Assembly (NCBI GenBank): GCA_028277025.1
Contig: JAPYVG010000009.1
Coordinates: 1-53,140 of the forward strand
Source: Sulfolobaceae archaeon
Lineage (GTDB): Archaea > Thermoproteota > Thermoprotei_A > Sulfolobales > Sulfolobaceae
Reading direction: 5' to 3'
DNA: 53,140 nucleotides
The notes under the pieces are model-generated. The model did not search any database and had not been told where the DNA came from. It saw only the letters and a list, made by a program, of their open reading frames with translations. Below, piece by piece: positions 44,440-52,975 of the stretch. The first letter of the stretch is position 1, and each line of letters opens with the position of its first letter. Position numbers and translations under genes: made by a program.

Positions 44440-44697
44440 CCGTTTGTCCCTACACTTTCATTTCAATCATTTTATGTTCATTCATGATCGAGTGTAGGGA
44501 CTTAGCCCTCAACCACCTTTTGGGTGGGTCATGGGACTCCTTCGAGCCCAACGGCACGGGGCTCACATCTCCGTAATCACTCCCACCCTTTTGGGCATAG
44601 CCCACATCGGCGTGAAAGATCATCATTTATTAACAAAAATTCGTTATAAACAAATATAAAAAAATTTCTATCAACGTGAAAAAGGATTCAGCCCTCC
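44440..44697 (-). mobile_element. Solo 3' end of an IS605-type tnpB element (family A, copy 2, best preserved)
   Basis: A 57-codon frame at 44450-44623 reads MIFHADVGYAQKGGSDYGDV and continues SPVPLGSKESHD, KRWLRAKSLHSIMNEH and a stop inside the terminal hairpin (arms AGTGTAGGGAC and its complement). FHAD followed by a Gly-rich tail is the end of a TnpB after its last catalytic Asp. This copy is inverted relative to 17142-17342 and lacks the deletions seen there. The upstream portion (44624-44697) is also shared, with GATAGAAAT, but no further tnpB coding is present. Confidence 0.65.
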
Positions 44698-44720
44698 ATG
44701 TATTATGTTCACTACAAATC

Positions 44721-44750
44721 GTAGGTTATCAACAGTTTCTGATAAGCTAT
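44721..44750 (-). repeat. Dispersed short repeat (copy 3 of 3)
   Basis: The minus strand reads ATAGCTTATCAGAAACTGTT and then GATAACCTAC, similar to 20251-20283. It lies 24 bases beyond the family A end. Confidence 0.35.
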
Positions 44751-44981
44751 GAAGTTTAAATCATGTGACGTTATTTAATATTTCTAACAGCCGTTATATG
44801 TAGGTGAGCCCTAAAACGAGATTGATTGTTTATAAGAGACTAGCATTTAACTGCTAACTTAGACTGTAGCGCTTTTACGTAGTTATTATTATTATTTCTA
44901 ATCACTTTTAAATATCATCTCGTCAATTAGTTATGTCTAATAATATTATCGACCGAAGTACTTTCTATTGATGATCGCGCA

Positions 44982-45077
44982 ACTGATGACGAGAGTAGTG
45001 GTGTTTCCCCTAAGGACGAGTTTGTATGATCCCTTAGACATATGCAGAATTAGAAAAGTTACGCCACTGGCAAGCAT
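44982..45077 (+). mobile_element. Family B element end (copy 2, short)
   Basis: It starts with ACTGATGACG like copies 1 and 3, then has GGTGTTTCCCCTAAGG, GTATGATCCCTTAGAC and GTTACGCCACTGGCAAGCAT. The left hairpin arm is damaged (ATATGC for CGTGGCG). Only about 95 bases survive. Confidence 0.5.
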
Positions 45078-45168
45078 AGAATTTAAAACTACGTTAGAAC
45101 TTCATTTTTAGCTTAATCAGCCTTATCTTATGAATAATTTTATATAATTAAAAGTCGCAGATTACCCC

Positions 45169-46812
45169 ATGAAAAAGGGGTTTATTCCACTCATATTACT
45201 GCTCATCATCCTCATTTTACCACTTACTGCTAATTCGCAGACACAATTCAAAAACTTCAGGTTATCTATTGTAGCCCCACTAATGACTTCAGTAGTTTAT
45301 TACCAAGGACACTACGTCATTCCTTACATTAACTTTACCGGAGTACTTGGCAACACCACCAAGAGTTTCTTTATTTCCCTAAAACCAGAATCTTTCATTA
45401 ATTATTCTGGTAAAGTGTTCAGCCTGCCTTTTGGAATTACAAGTGTTAGTGGCGGCGTAGTAAACGGTGAAATAGTTCTATTCGCATTAGGAACTTCACA
45501 TAACATCACTCTTTATAACGTTAGTGCTTATTCACTTTTCAGCCTCTTTCAGTTAATCTCGTTATTTAAAAACGTATCACTTTACCTTATCACATTTAAC
45601 GGTAAAACATATAACGTCAGCTTAATAGCATCAAACGTAAGCTATTTGCAATTGATAAGTAACGGTGTTTACACTTATGCGATAGGAAATAACACAATCA
45701 CAACTATTTATAATGGGAAGATAGGGAGTGTTATTAACCTAAAAATAAAGAATTTCACGCATATAACGCCCTTAGCTTTAGGTAAGGACGTAGTAAGTTT
45801 AGAAGGAAAAGTGAACGGTAGTGAGGAAGAAGTCCTCATAATAAATACTACTAACGGAGAGATCGTGAAAAACATAACTAATTTCATAAGTGCAACACCG
45901 GTAATGAATTCCTCAAATTCCGAATTTACAATACTTTACAACAACGGTAGTATCATAGTATACAACTACTTAGGAGAGCAAATAGGAAACATAAACATAG
46001 GTATAATTCCTAACATTAGGGTTGTAGAATTATTCAGTAACTCGACCTTATTAGTTTTCTCTATATCAGCGATGGTTGGCACTTTGTTACCTAGTGTCAC
46101 AATTTACACTTATGTCAATATTCAAGGTAAATGGTTGAAATACACCACATATCAAGTGCCTACTGGATCCGTTTATCAGATTAAAAACCCCATAGGAATC
46201 CTGGTATATCCAAGTTACTACAAAATTGCATTTGTTACAATAACCTCATCAATATTGAGCGGAAATGTGAGCTTTACCTTTACCCCGTCTTTCATGACCA
46301 TACCCTTCACGAAACCCTCGCCACCTCAATTAGAAGTCTATGCAATTGAGGGAACAGGGTCTTCTACTATCGTTATCTCAGCACTTTATCCAAACTCAAC
46401 ATTAATAGGGGTTTATAACGTAACGTTCCTAGTAAACGGAAGTTTTGTGGGAGTTTACAATTTTGGGGAATATGCATACTATACCGTAAAATCAAGCGGG
46501 ATTTATAATGTTACAGCTATAGTTTTCAACGCATTCGGTTATACTACAGTAAGTAAAATGGTTAATGTTACGGTACAACAACCTGTGACAATAACCACAA
46601 CAACTACACCACCGACGACAACATCGACCACGCAAACTGAAACAACTACTACGACATCAACAATCTCGCCTTCCACTACTAGCATGACAACTACATCAGT
46701 AACGACATCCACGTCGACTAAACCACAGGGCTTTCCTACCTTACCTATAATTGCTGGCGTAATAGTAGTTATATTAGTTATAGGAATATTTATCCTATTA
46801 AGAAGGAAATGA
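45169..46812 (+). CDS. Secreted, C-terminally anchored protein with Thr-rich stalk
   Basis: 547 residues. An N-terminal signal (KKGFIPLILLLIILILPLTA) precedes a large extracellular domain of short beta strands with many Asn-x-Ser/Thr sequons (e.g. NFTG, NTTK, NYSG, NVSA, NITN), so it should be heavily N-glycosylated. The stretch about 475-520 is almost all Thr and Ser with Pro, a glycosylated stalk, followed by one membrane helix (about 525-543) and RRK inside. The repeat-like strand pattern (NGVYTYAIGNNTITTIYNGK) hints at a beta-propeller. This form is common for Sulfolobales surface proteins. Partner genes are not evident. It could be an S-layer-associated or sensor protein. Confidence 0.7.
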   Translation: MKKGFIPLILLLIILILPLTANSQTQFKNFRLSIVAPLMTSVVYYQGHYVIPYINFTGVLGNTTKSFFISLKPESFINYSGKVFSLPFGITSVSGGVVNGEIVLFALGTSHNITLYNVSAYSLFSLFQLISLFKNVSLYLITFNGKTYNVSLIASNVSYLQLISNGVYTYAIGNNTITTIYNGKIGSVINLKIKNFTHITPLALGKDVVSLEGKVNGSEEEVLIINTTNGEIVKNITNFISATPVMNSSNSEFTILYNNGSIIVYNYLGEQIGNINIGIIPNIRVVELFSNSTLLVFSISAMVGTLLPSVTIYTYVNIQGKWLKYTTYQVPTGSVYQIKNPIGILVYPSYYKIAFVTITSSILSGNVSFTFTPSFMTIPFTKPSPPQLEVYAIEGTGSSTIVISALYPNSTLIGVYNVTFLVNGSFVGVYNFGEYAYYTVKSSGIYNVTAIVFNAFGYTTVSKMVNVTVQQPVTITTTTTPPTTTSTTQTETTTTTSTISPSTTSMTTTSVTTSTSTKPQGFPTLPIIAGVIVVILVIGIFILLRRK

Positions 46813-46838
46813 AATTACTAATAAAAAATGAGTAGCCT

Positions 46839-46976
46839 TTAAGTTAAAGCCCTTTTTACTTCATATTGTATGAACACATACCCGCAGTTAGGACACTTTT
46901 TTATAACCCTATTTCCTTCATGTATCACTTGTACCTCAACAACCTTACCACATTTCGGGCAAGTCCTCCTAGCCAT
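46839..46976 (-). CDS. Small zinc-ribbon protein (45 aa)
   Basis: 45 residues from ATG 46976. Cys pairs CPKC and CPNC, separated by a strand-loop-strand (KVVEVQVIHEGNRVIKK), form a zinc ribbon, with GYVF after the second pair as in many transcription or RNA-associated ribbons. It is too small for a second domain. Its 3' end is 26 bases from the convergent stop of the secreted-protein gene. It may be a transcription accessory factor; not assignable further. Confidence 0.7.
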   Translation of the reverse strand: MARRTCPKCGKVVEVQVIHEGNRVIKKCPNCGYVFIQYEVKRALT

Positions 46977-47434
46977 GGTCTCAATCTTTTAGTAAGAATC
47001 TATAAAGAGCTTTTGGCTAATCCTCTTATTAACTGAGTTTCGCTTACACAAATATAAAAAGCGCATTTTGGATTCCATTATGATCGTTGGTTTTGTTAAC
47101 TCCGGTTATCTTATCTCTCGCCTAAGGTGTCTGCGTCAAATTAAGCTATTACGCACTTTTACAGTGTGAAGAGCCTACACGCGTCGCAATAGAAGGAGCC
47201 CCCTAACCCTCTCAACTGCTCCAGTACATTTCAGAATCGGTGAGGTAAAACTCTTTAGATAGTTAAATAAGTCAGCTATTATCGTAGAAAAGGAATTAAT
47301 ATAAACTAGCTTACAATTATTGAATTATTTCCGTTTAAACTTTACACTCTATCCCATATCTTCAAATTTGCATTTTGTGCGTTTAGCTCTAAAAAAGAAA
47401 ATGCTTATAAACTAGTTTTCTCAGAGAATATACA
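46977..47434. other. Intergenic region with no gene seen
   Basis: 458 bases between the zinc-ribbon gene and the next gene. I find no credible frame. The promoter of the gene at 47435 lies here (AAAATGCTTATAAACTAG; TTATAAA centred about 26 bases before the ATG). Confidence 0.45.
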
Positions 47435-48448
47435 ATGGTAAAGTATTGTCCAAGATGCGGGTATCCAAATGCCGATGACGCAGTATTCTGTGTTAGGTGC
47501 GGTTATCAATTACCTAATCTACCTTATTCACAACCATACCAGCAACCACCACAGCAACCTATACCATCTCAGCAACCTCCTCAATACCCTCCTTATCAAC
47601 AACCTCCCTATGGAGCACCACCAGCACAACTACCCCCATATCAGCAGCCTAAGAAGAGGTTCCCTGTTAAAGCAGTTATTGGTGCGGTAGTAGCGGTAGT
47701 AGTTGTACTAGTAGTTTTGCTAGTGGTATTACCCTTACTAACTCCTCATAATATAACTGCAGTGGCTTCAACTGCCCAATCGCTTTTCGGTGGTAGTTGG
47801 AGTGTTGATAAGAACAAGAGTGGTACTGGTGTGTATATAGGGAACGGGGAATATAAAGTTACGTTCCTTAACGGTTCTACTAAAATTGTAAGCCTCTCAC
47901 AGTTGAACCTAAACGGGTTTACTTCCTTCGGTAGCTCTTTCTTTAGTGGCTCAGCTTCCTTCGGTAGCTCTTTCTCAGGTGGCCTTTACTACCAGCCAGG
48001 GTTTATTTTTACGCCACCAAGCAAGATAGCAGTAGCTGTTGCTCAAGGGAATGTTAATGGCCAACCTACTTGTGTAATAGTTGTTGGGGAGTACTGGAAT
48101 ACAAGCCCTAACCTTGCGTCATATCTATATAATCTGACTGAGCAGTTTGTATCTACAGAGGGTCAATATCTTCAGCAAATAGAGAGCCAGGCATCTGCGA
48201 ATGGCGCAACTTTCCAGATAGGTACCAGTGGTAGTTTAGGTTATTTCTTAGTATATACCGCCAACCCAAGTATAATACAAAGGGCTGAATTCCAGAGCGG
48301 AATCAGCCTTAACTATACTATATCACAAATAGGAATTTATGCCCAATATAACTCCAATACATTTATAGGAGTTATGGCGATTAACGTACCAATGAATTCA
48401 GTGTCTGCTGGACAAGCATTAGCGGCGGACGTACAGAGTTCACTCTAA
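47435..48448 (+). CDS. Zinc-ribbon, Pro/Gln-rich, single-helix membrane protein with extracellular domain
   Basis: 337 residues. The cytoplasmic N-terminus has a zinc ribbon (C5, C8, C19, C22: CPRCGYPNADDAVFCVRCGY), then a Pro/Gln/Tyr repeat (about 28-72), a basic PKKRF, and one helix (about 76-104, AVIGAVVAVVVVLVVLLVVL). The outside part (about 105-337) is Ser/Gly/Asn-rich with a repeated SFGSSF motif and one Cys (PTCVIVVGEYW). The zinc-ribbon to Pro-rich to helix plan is shared by many archaeal membrane proteins of unknown role. Terminated by a T-rich run. Confidence 0.7.
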   Translation: MVKYCPRCGYPNADDAVFCVRCGYQLPNLPYSQPYQQPPQQPIPSQQPPQYPPYQQPPYGAPPAQLPPYQQPKKRFPVKAVIGAVVAVVVVLVVLLVVLPLLTPHNITAVASTAQSLFGGSWSVDKNKSGTGVYIGNGEYKVTFLNGSTKIVSLSQLNLNGFTSFGSSFFSGSASFGSSFSGGLYYQPGFIFTPPSKIAVAVAQGNVNGQPTCVIVVGEYWNTSPNLASYLYNLTEQFVSTEGQYLQQIESQASANGATFQIGTSGSLGYFLVYTANPSIIQRAEFQSGISLNYTISQIGIYAQYNSNTFIGVMAINVPMNSVSAGQALAADVQSSL

Positions 48449-48452
48449 AAAT

Positions 48453-48487
48453 CCTTTTCTTTTTGCCTTTTTCACTCCTTTTTTGCT
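48453..48487 (+). terminator. T-rich terminator
   Basis: Repeated T-runs (CCTTTTCTTTTTGCC, TTTTTCACTCCTTTTTTGC) begin 5 bases after the stop of the preceding gene. Confidence 0.6.
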
Positions 48488-48729
48488 TATTCCCCGCTCA
48501 TATAAATAATCCAATAAGGCATATTCACATTAAATTAAGGTTTATCACTACTCTTCTGTAGTAAAGGCATAAGCACTTACCTCACGACGCTAACTGAGTT
48601 CAATAATGAATTAACCTTACACTGTACCAATAGTGATAAAGTTTGTAATAAAACCCTTGGTTTGATCTAGCTTTACCCTATTTACGTTAAACTCTTTCTT
48701 AAACAAAAATAACCCCACAGCTTTACCAT

Positions 48730-49500
48730 TCACTTACCAGAAATTATATTCCGAGCAACTGAAAAAACAATCGTATAGTACGTGTACATCGAATATAAAA
48801 GAATTAGTTCATAAATTACCGGTGTAAAGAACGTAGTTAAGAGTGCAATAGCCATAGCTACGTATAAGTAATTAAGCCTAGACCTAAAACCCAAAGCACA
48901 AAAACCGAGGGACATGAGCAGAGAGGAGTAAAACCAAACCTTGTCGTCTAAAAGTATAGGAGGAGAGGCTGTAATACCGACTATTGGGAATATCTGGGTA
49001 AGTACTTCCCGCTTAACCCCCCTCAAGTAATATATTAGATAAAGAGTGAACATTTCAGCCATCATAGAGTAGTAAAACCAATAATTATTTATTGAAAGGG
49101 TGAAATAAGAGAGGGGACTAGAGAAAATAGACTTACCGTACTGTGCCAGTTCGAAAGTATAACCCATTATTACCTCGTTCAGTACTGCTAAAGCTGAGGT
49201 GAGGCTGTCATTCTTCCCGTTATATCTCCTTAAAGCTAGCTCCTTAGCCTTAATAAAAAACGGGACTAGGAATGCCACCATGACGATTGAGTTTGTGAGG
49301 AAAGCTAAGGCTAAAGAGAGACTCGACGGTGAATTCAAATAAATTGAGGCACTTACAAACATGCTTATCATCATCACCAGGAGGAATATTATGAACCAAA
49401 AACTAGCGTAATTCCTCACTTTTTCTACTAAGTAAAGGATTATAACTATTGCTACTACCATCAACGATGCAACTAATATGAGTAGAAAAAGTGAAACCAT
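48730..49500 (-). CDS. Polytopic membrane protein, paralogue of the N-terminal half of the 42463 gene
   Basis: 256 residues, seven or eight helices. The opening (LLILVASLMVVAIVIILYLVE) and the segments NEVIMGYTFELAQYG and NYWFYYSMMAEMFTLYLIYY line up with LISVLMLAVMVYIIYEVE, SEALMGALIFTLQTG and NPWFVGVMMIEMALTLYFSF in the larger protein. It lacks the NapH and ferredoxin parts, so it is either the ancestral module or a shortened duplicate. Function unknown. Confidence 0.55.
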   Translation of the reverse strand: MVSLFLLILVASLMVVAIVIILYLVEKVRNYASFWFIIFLLVMMISMFVSASIYLNSPSSLSLALAFLTNSIVMVAFLVPFFIKAKELALRRYNGKNDSLTSALAVLNEVIMGYTFELAQYGKSIFSSPLSYFTLSINNYWFYYSMMAEMFTLYLIYYLRGVKREVLTQIFPIVGITASPPILLDDKVWFYSSLLMSLGFCALGFRSRLNYLYVAMAIALLTTFFTPVIYELILLYSMYTYYTIVFSVARNIISGK

Positions 49501-49573
49501 GTAAGAAAAGAGGAATAAAAGGATTTTAACTTATCACATATGTATTAGTACCTGTCTCGGGAATATAGTAGAT

Positions 49574-49730
49574 GTGTTTACCCGTGGCGTAACTTTTCCT
49601 TACTTCTAATTCCACCACGGGTTAAGGGATCATACACAGTCACCCATTGGGGCTAGTCGAGGGAAACACCACCCTCCCATCCACACTTTTATCACTCCCT
49701 AAACCTCGTGAGCAGAGCCCGTCATCAGTT
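49574..49730 (-). mobile_element. Family B element end (copy 3)
   Basis: The minus strand runs from CTGATGACGGGCTCTGCTCA to the hairpin (AACCCGTGGTGG ... CGCCACGGG) and TAAACAC. The degenerate frame still reads DGRVVFPSTSPNG. It is flanked by AT-rich sequence between two genes of the same strand. Confidence 0.6.
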
Positions 49731-49856
49731 AGGGAGATCAGCAATAAAAACTACTTCGGTAACACTATATAAACACGACTTGTCAAAACGATATTTAGAT
49801 TAAAAATAACGAGTAGTTACGTAAAAATGTTACAGACTGTTCTAAAAAGGATAAGA

Positions 49857-50153
49857 TTACTTCTCCTTTAACAGTTCTATTACTTGTCTTATTAGTTCAT
49901 CGCCCTTTTCTGTTATAAAAACCTTTAACCTCTTACCTTCGACTGTAGGGATATATTTAATCTCCACATATCCACCCTTTTGCAAGACCTTAAGATGTTG
50001 ATACAGTTCAGCCTTATTTAGCCTTGTGGCTTCTAACAATTCCTTAAACCACGCAGACCTAGTATAATAAAGACCCAGCAGAATCCCTAACCTAACTCCA
50101 ACATTTAACTCCTTATTATCCTTCAACAGTTTTATTAATTTCTCTAGCTCCAT
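49857..50153 (-). CDS. Winged-helix transcription regulator (ArsR/PadR-like)
   Basis: 98 residues. A wHTH of about residues 15-80: LGILLGLYYTRSAWFKELLE, then LNKAELYQHLKVLQKGGYVE (recognition helix and wing start) and KGDELIRQVIELL for the dimer helix. The start overlaps the end of the membrane-protein gene by 10 bases, so the two are co-translated. Such regulators sense ligands or act as promoter repressors; the target may be the same operon. Confidence 0.75.
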   Translation of the reverse strand: MELEKLIKLLKDNKELNVGVRLGILLGLYYTRSAWFKELLEATRLNKAELYQHLKVLQKGGYVEIKYIPTVEGKRLKVFITEKGDELIRQVIELLKEK

Positions 50154-50677
50154 TCCTCTGCCCTCCTTATCAATTTATACAAAAAGGCTAATAGTGGTGG
50201 GATTAGAAGGGTTATCGTATATAAAGGGGATATTATGATAGCTACCCCCGAAAGAATATAGGATGTAACTAGAACGTATTCTACAGATTTCTCTTTCAGA
50301 AATCTTATGGTAGTAATTAACTGACCCCCAACAAAAGATATATACGCACCTACGAGAAAAATTAGGAAATATGATAGGAAGTGAACGTAAAGTGAGAGTA
50401 GAAATAGAACGTAAAGTAATGTGAGCGAAAGTGCGTAGGTTAGCTTTACGATTAAGGGGAAGTCTTTGGCGATTAACGAATGCTTGTGAGAGTTTACTGT
50501 CTTGATAAGAGGATATATAAACCTACTCATCCTCCATGAGATAAACGTATATATGGTGGAAAAGGCTAGTACACTAATGTTAAAAGTAAGGGGGTTTGAG
50601 ATAAGGCTTATTAATAAAAAAGTAGTAAGACTACTAAGCCCTATGAAATCTAATATTATCCTAGCTGCGTTAAGCAT
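50144..50677 (-). CDS. Polytopic membrane protein, operon with wHTH regulator
   Basis: 177 residues, five predicted helices, basic C-terminus (KLIRRAEEWS). I do not recognise the family. First gene of a two-gene unit; the regulator gene overlaps its stop. A membrane sensor feeding a cytoplasmic regulator is a possible reading, but nothing in the sequence proves it. Confidence 0.55.
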   Translation of the reverse strand: MLNAARIILDFIGLSSLTTFLLISLISNPLTFNISVLAFSTIYTFISWRMSRFIYPLIKTVNSHKHSLIAKDFPLIVKLTYALSLTLLYVLFLLSLYVHFLSYFLIFLVGAYISFVGGQLITTIRFLKEKSVEYVLVTSYILSGVAIIISPLYTITLLIPPLLAFLYKLIRRAEEWS

Positions 50678-50884
50678 AACACGATGATAAAGGTTCTCGC
50701 TTATTTCTATGGATTTCTGAATATCTATTTCTTTACTAATAATCCTTCCCCCTTAATACTTTTCTCGACGATGGATTTAAACTTAGATTATAGTTAAGGT
50801 TTTTTAACTTCCCTTGAAGTCCAACAACTAAACCAGCAACCAACCCAGCATGCTATATATACATCCCCTCCCCTTGCTTTTCTA

Positions 50885-51523
50885 TTACATTTTATCACCT
50901 TCAACGAGCTCACCGTTAACTATCGTATAAACTATCACTTCCTTCTTATTATCATGTAACATGTTGATTAGCTCCTTCTGGTGTGTCACAATTACACCCT
51001 CGTTTACCCTTTCACGTAATAACGATATCACCTTATCCCTCCTAGTAACGTCGACATTCTCTACAGGCTCATCAATAGTGACTATTTGAGGCCTTGTAAA
51101 AAGCGCTAGTGCTAACGATACTAAACTCCTCTGACCGGTAGACATCTTGTATATAGGCTTATGTATCACTCTTCTGTCTACGTTTAGGTAGTCCAAGATG
51201 TTTGTGAACTCTTTCAAATCTCCGCCCTTAATCTCCGCTATTATTTTCGCAGTATCCCACGCGGAATTACCTATAGTGTATACCTCTTGAAGGTTTGTGG
51301 AGTATTCTAAAACACCCTTGGCACTCCTAACCTCCTTACCGTTTATCTTTATCGAACCCTTGTATGGGATTATCCCAGATATAGCTCGTAGCAAGGTAGT
51401 TTTCCCCGAACCATTAGGGCCTAGTATTACACACAATTGATTGTCAAGTTTTAAGTTAATGTTTCTTAAGACCGTAAATTCCTCGAAACTGATAGATAAA
51501 TCTTTAATCTCCAACATTACCAC
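50885..51523 (-). CDS. ABC transporter ATP-binding protein
   Basis: 212 residues, short. Walker A GPNGSGKTT (35-43), signature MSTGQRSLVSLAL, Walker B IVTIDEPVENVD and H-loop GVIVTHQKEL are present. The D-loop residues after Walker B read ENVDVTRR. The Q-loop region is LQEVYTIGNS. The start overlaps the permease stop by seven bases. Confidence 0.85.
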   Translation of the reverse strand: MVMLEIKDLSISFEEFTVLRNINLKLDNQLCVILGPNGSGKTTLLRAISGIIPYKGSIKINGKEVRSAKGVLEYSTNLQEVYTIGNSAWDTAKIIAEIKGGDLKEFTNILDYLNVDRRVIHKPIYKMSTGQRSLVSLALALFTRPQIVTIDEPVENVDVTRRDKVISLLRERVNEGVIVTHQKELINMLHDNKKEVIVYTIVNGELVEGDKM

Positions 51524-52254
51524 ACCACCTCCTCCAGTCTTAGTGCCTTGATTTTCTTTAAAATCAAATTCCCTATCAACAGTAAGACTATCCCAAGTAA
51601 TGCTACTTCAATGGAGTAAAGGCTTATGGTGTCGTGGATGAGGGAGTACGAAATTATGTGTTCAGCTTCGTAGAAGGGGTTAAGTGATGATGAAGTTGAA
51701 GGGGAGAGTTCTGAAAATGCCAACAACAGAAAGAAGATGTAGTAAGCATAGTTTGATGCTTTAGCCCCTATCTTGACTAGTAATGTAGCAATGATTGTAT
51801 AGGTTAAGGTTAGGATGAAGAAACTTGAGATTAGGACTGAGGCTATGAAAGGTAGAATATTATCAAACCTAATAATTTCATAAAAACGGTCAAGTGCTAG
51901 TTTAGCTATTAATGGTGTGATAAGGACTGCGAAAATTACCGAGTATATAGTGGCAGAGATCAGTGAACCTATGAATAAACTCAAGATGTAGTTAGACATT
52001 TTAAGTTTACTAAATCTTATGTAGTAAGCTAATGCAGAGGACTGGTAGACTAATGTAATGCTAAAGCCTGTTGACAAGCTAGCTACCAACAACAATATCG
52101 CAACACTGTACCATATAATCCCTGCATTTATGTTTTTAATACTATTTAGTGCAAAATAAAGTCCTAATGAGTCCAGTAACATCATTCCGAGCAAATAGGA
52201 TATTGCGGTTGGAGAGAACGAAAACCTCTTTATCATAGATTTTTCCAATTCCAT
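51517..52254 (-). CDS. ABC exporter permease
   Basis: 245 residues, six helices in ABC-2 style, with LVYQSSALAYYIRFSKLKMS as the coupling region. First gene of a two-gene unit with the ATPase. Unlike the exporter at 38234-39803, here the permease gene precedes the ATPase gene and the chain lacks a C-terminal extension. Substrate unknown. Confidence 0.75.
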   Translation of the reverse strand: MELEKSMIKRFSFSPTAISYLLGMMLLDSLGLYFALNSIKNINAGIIWYSVAILLLVASLSTGFSITLVYQSSALAYYIRFSKLKMSNYILSLFIGSLISATIYSVIFAVLITPLIAKLALDRFYEIIRFDNILPFIASVLISSFFILTLTYTIIATLLVKIGAKASNYAYYIFFLLLAFSELSPSTSSSLNPFYEAEHIISYSLIHDTISLYSIEVALLGIVLLLIGNLILKKIKALRLEEVVW

Positions 52255-52526
52255 AATTTAAATTCCGCGAATGATAATAAAAATGATGAATGAAGTTAAA
52301 AACAATTAACTAAACAAATTCTTTTTAATTGTGATTTACTAACGTAGTAAAAGGTGATAAAAATTGGGGATAGTAAGGACTAATAGAAAATCAAAAGATC
52401 TAACCAAAATTAATCCGATAATGCTTGGTTGCTGGTGCTGTTGTAAGAAAATATGAGCTAGCTTAGAAACTTTTTTATCAATAATATTAGCAAATATATG
52501 AAAATGATTGGAGATACCAAGAAAAA

Positions 52527-52721
52527 ATTGCTCCTTTTAACATTATGAAAAAGGCAGATGGGAGTGTAGTGGCGTTCAGTAGTAAATCTTTCGCTCAAAC
52601 TCCTATATAGGTGTTTCCCTCGACTAGCCCCCAAGGACTTAAGGGTGACTGTGTATGAGTTCTTGAGAGAGGTGCGTGACGGAATTAAAAATAAGGATAA
52701 ATTACGCCACGGGTAAACACT
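52527..52721 (+). mobile_element. Family B element end (copy 4)
   Basis: It starts with ATTGCTCCTTTTAACATTAT, encoding IAPFNIMKKADGSVVAF, identical to copy 1 in this part, and ends in the hairpin arm CGCCACGGG and TAAACACT. An insertion of about 35 bases lies after GTGGCGTTC. The minus-strand frame across it is an artefact. Confidence 0.6.
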
Positions 52722-52765
52722 AGACCAAGTGGACTTAACAAACCGAGTTATTAACAATAGGAAAA

Positions 52766-52912
52766 GTGAGGAAAACAAAGAGAGCTTACACAACATTCAT
52801 ACACGAGGTTATGGCGAATTGGCTATGAGAAGTGTACTTACCGTACCGTGAGAGGTTTATCGAGAGGTTTCAATCTTCATTAGTAAACATTAGGTTAAAT
52901 CTAGTTTATTAG
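52766..52912 (+). pseudogene. Relic of an unknown gene, one internal stop
   Basis: RKTKRAYTTFIHEVMANWL, stop, EVYLPYRERFIERFQSSLVN follow in one plus-strand frame, ending at 52910-52912. It lies just after the family B end; it may be the start of the interrupted gene or of another transposase. Family not recognised. Confidence 0.35.
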
Positions 52913-52975
52913 ATTCATGGAAGAATGAGCTCTCTTCCCGTTAGCTGATTTTGACATAAGGATAGCTATACTCTT

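Larger units (their letters stand above)
44347..45168. other. Intergenic region with two element ends
   Basis: About 820 bases with no intact gene. It holds a family A end (44440-44697), one dispersed short repeat (44721-44750) and a family B end (44982-45077). The promoter of the secreted-protein gene lies in 45100-45160. Confidence 0.5.

Noticed and set aside
47050..47260. Possible minus-strand coding (ERVRGLLLLRRV and similar pieces)
   Set aside because: Frames are broken by stops every 10-20 codons and no block resembles a known protein.
52458..52796. Minus-strand open frame of 112 codons
   Set aside because: It lies across a family B element end and has no promoter or family features. 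The plus-strand element explains the sequence.
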